64,000 nt of DNA from Telluria mixta (GTDB lineage Bacteria > Pseudomonadota > Gammaproteobacteria > Burkholderiales > Burkholderiaceae_D), in the NCBI RefSeq assembly GCF_029223865.1, contig NZ_CP119520.1:3658001-3722000 (forward strand), in the 5' to 3' direction. The position numbers and the translations under genes were made by a program. Of this stretch, positions 63,228-64,000 are shown in pieces. The notes under the pieces are model-generated. The model had not been told where the DNA came from, ran no database searches, and saw only the letters and a program-made list of their open reading frames with translations. Every line of letters starts with the position of its first letter. Position 1 is the first letter of the stretch.

Positions 63228-64000
63228 ATGGCTCTGCAACTTGACCTGGATTACTCGGCCTCGCTGACGCCGCAGGAATTTGACCGTTTCGCCAGCCTTA
63301 TCGATCCGGCGTGGATCGATGAGGCTTTGCAACAGACTGGCACTGTGTCGGTGCGTCGTCGTCGGTTACCGGCCGATCGGATGGTCTGGCTGGTAATTGG
63401 ACTGGCATTGTTTCGAAACGAGCCGATCTGGCATATCGTCAAACAGCTCGATCTTGCCGATGGCCCGGCAGCCAGCACACCTGTCCCCAGTGCTTCAGTG
63501 GCGGGGCGTGAGCGTTTAGGCGAAGCCCCATTGGAATGGCTGTTCAAGCGGACGGCAAGCTGCTGGGGTGAGCGTGCCCCAGCGGAGAGTGCGCTGTTTC
63601 ATGGCCTGCGCAGTTATGCTGTTGATGGCGTGGTCTGGTCGGTGCCGAGCACGCCAGAAAACGAAAGGGAGTTTGGCCGGCCCCGGGGAGGTGACGGACG
63701 TGATGGCGCTTGGCCGCAATTGCGTGCCGTCTGCCTGATGGATACCCACAGTCACCTGCTGCGCGCCGTCGACTTCGGAGAGTGCCAGACAGGTGAGCTG
63801 AGCTATGCAAAGACACTGATACAGGCTGCGCCTGATAACTCGCTCACGATTTTTGATCGAGCCTATTTCTCGGCCGCGTTTCTACTGGACTGGCAACGGT
63901 CGGGCCTGCAAAAGCATTGGCTGATACGCACCAAAACCTCGCTGTGTTATGAGGTAGTCTGCCAGGTGGCTCCCGGTGACTGTCTGGTACGGCTTCCCGT
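63228..64000 (+). mobile_element. IS4-family insertion sequence, transposase 5' part (cut by the window end)
   Basis: The frame is open to the last base; about 257 residues of the transposase are visible from ATG 63228 (an in-frame ATG at 63201 is buried in a hairpin). It resembles E. coli IS4 InsG: RRRLPADRMVWLVIGLALFR, then the first catalytic Asp in AVDGVVWSVPSTPENEREF and the second in TIFDRAYFSAAF. The third acidic residue lies beyond the window. The left IS end is somewhere in 63125-63190, just after the ahpF terminator; its terminal repeat could not be fixed from one end only. Confidence 0.88.

Noticed and set aside
1..64000. CRISPR arrays, tRNA or rRNA genes, prophage
   Set aside because: No regularly spaced repeats, no tRNA- or rRNA-like stretches and no phage structural genes were seen on either strand.

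Overview
The window is 64 kb of high-GC chromosomal DNA with dense, mostly short-spaced operons and many ATGA stop/start overlaps. The gene content (two adjacent cyanophycin synthetase genes with the cyanophycin-associated ABC transporter and DUF1854 gene, copper and nickel modules with TonB receptors, large hybrid sensor kinases, a BMP-type nucleoside importer) points to a betaproteobacterium of the Burkholderiales, most likely Oxalobacteraceae such as Massilia/Telluria. That placement is an inference from gene content, not from a marker-gene tree.

Layout. (1) 1-12.6 kb, plus strand: the end of a Dpp/Opp-type ABC importer (permease fragment, fused double ATPase, and further on its Tat-exported binding protein) interleaved with a three-subunit opine-oxidase/HcnABC-like flavoenzyme, a HAD hydrolase, an APH-type kinase, a class III aminotransferase-like PLP enzyme, an Lrp regulator, a bicupin and a hydroxyacid dehydrogenase. 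This reads as uptake and catabolism of an unknown amino-acid derivative. (2) 12.6-15.9 kb: an outer-membrane protein and a convergent TonB receptor. (3) 16.0-21.2 kb, minus strand: a copper-resistance operon (small His/Cys-rich protein, small lipoprotein, TolC-like lipoprotein, multicopper oxidase, CusF-like protein, CopC, CopD); copC carries a one-base frameshift. (4) 21.7-26.4 kb: a TonB receptor, a DUF4198 (NikK-like) protein, a membrane-anchored protein and a HupE/UreJ protein, probably a nickel/cobalt uptake module. (5) 26.7-30.4 kb: a frameshifted DUF1624 membrane protein, an acyltransferase and small hypotheticals in a less gene-dense stretch.

(6) 30.5-38.5 kb: a divergent cyanophycin locus, with cphA' and cphA on the minus strand and the cyanophycin-associated ABC transporter plus DUF1854 gene on the plus strand. 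The upstream synthetase has lost its Mur-ligase P-loop. (7) 38.5-43.5 kb: S9 peptidase, ABC-F protein and a glycosyltransferase that seems to lack a normal start codon. (8) 43.5-50.5 kb: a nucleoside/purine scavenging divergon (Tsx-like channel, BMP binding protein, deaminase, GntR regulator; then ATPase and two permeases) with two TTGTATACAA palindromes between the arms. (9) 50.6-54.3 kb: a PRISE-type reductase and a class II UvrA. (10) 54.4-60.5 kb: a four-gene overlapping signalling operon (CHASE3/GAF hybrid kinase with three receivers, CheR, stand-alone CheB, receiver-kinase) without any chemoreceptor or CheW. (11) 60.6-63.1 kb: ahpC and ahpF, with an OxyR-like site next to a good sigma-70 promoter. 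(12) 63.1 kb to the end: the beginning of an IS4-family insertion sequence, cut by the window edge.

Two genes are interrupted by apparent single-base losses next to short C/G runs, and one gene lacks a canonical start. Assembly error should be excluded before these are treated as biology.
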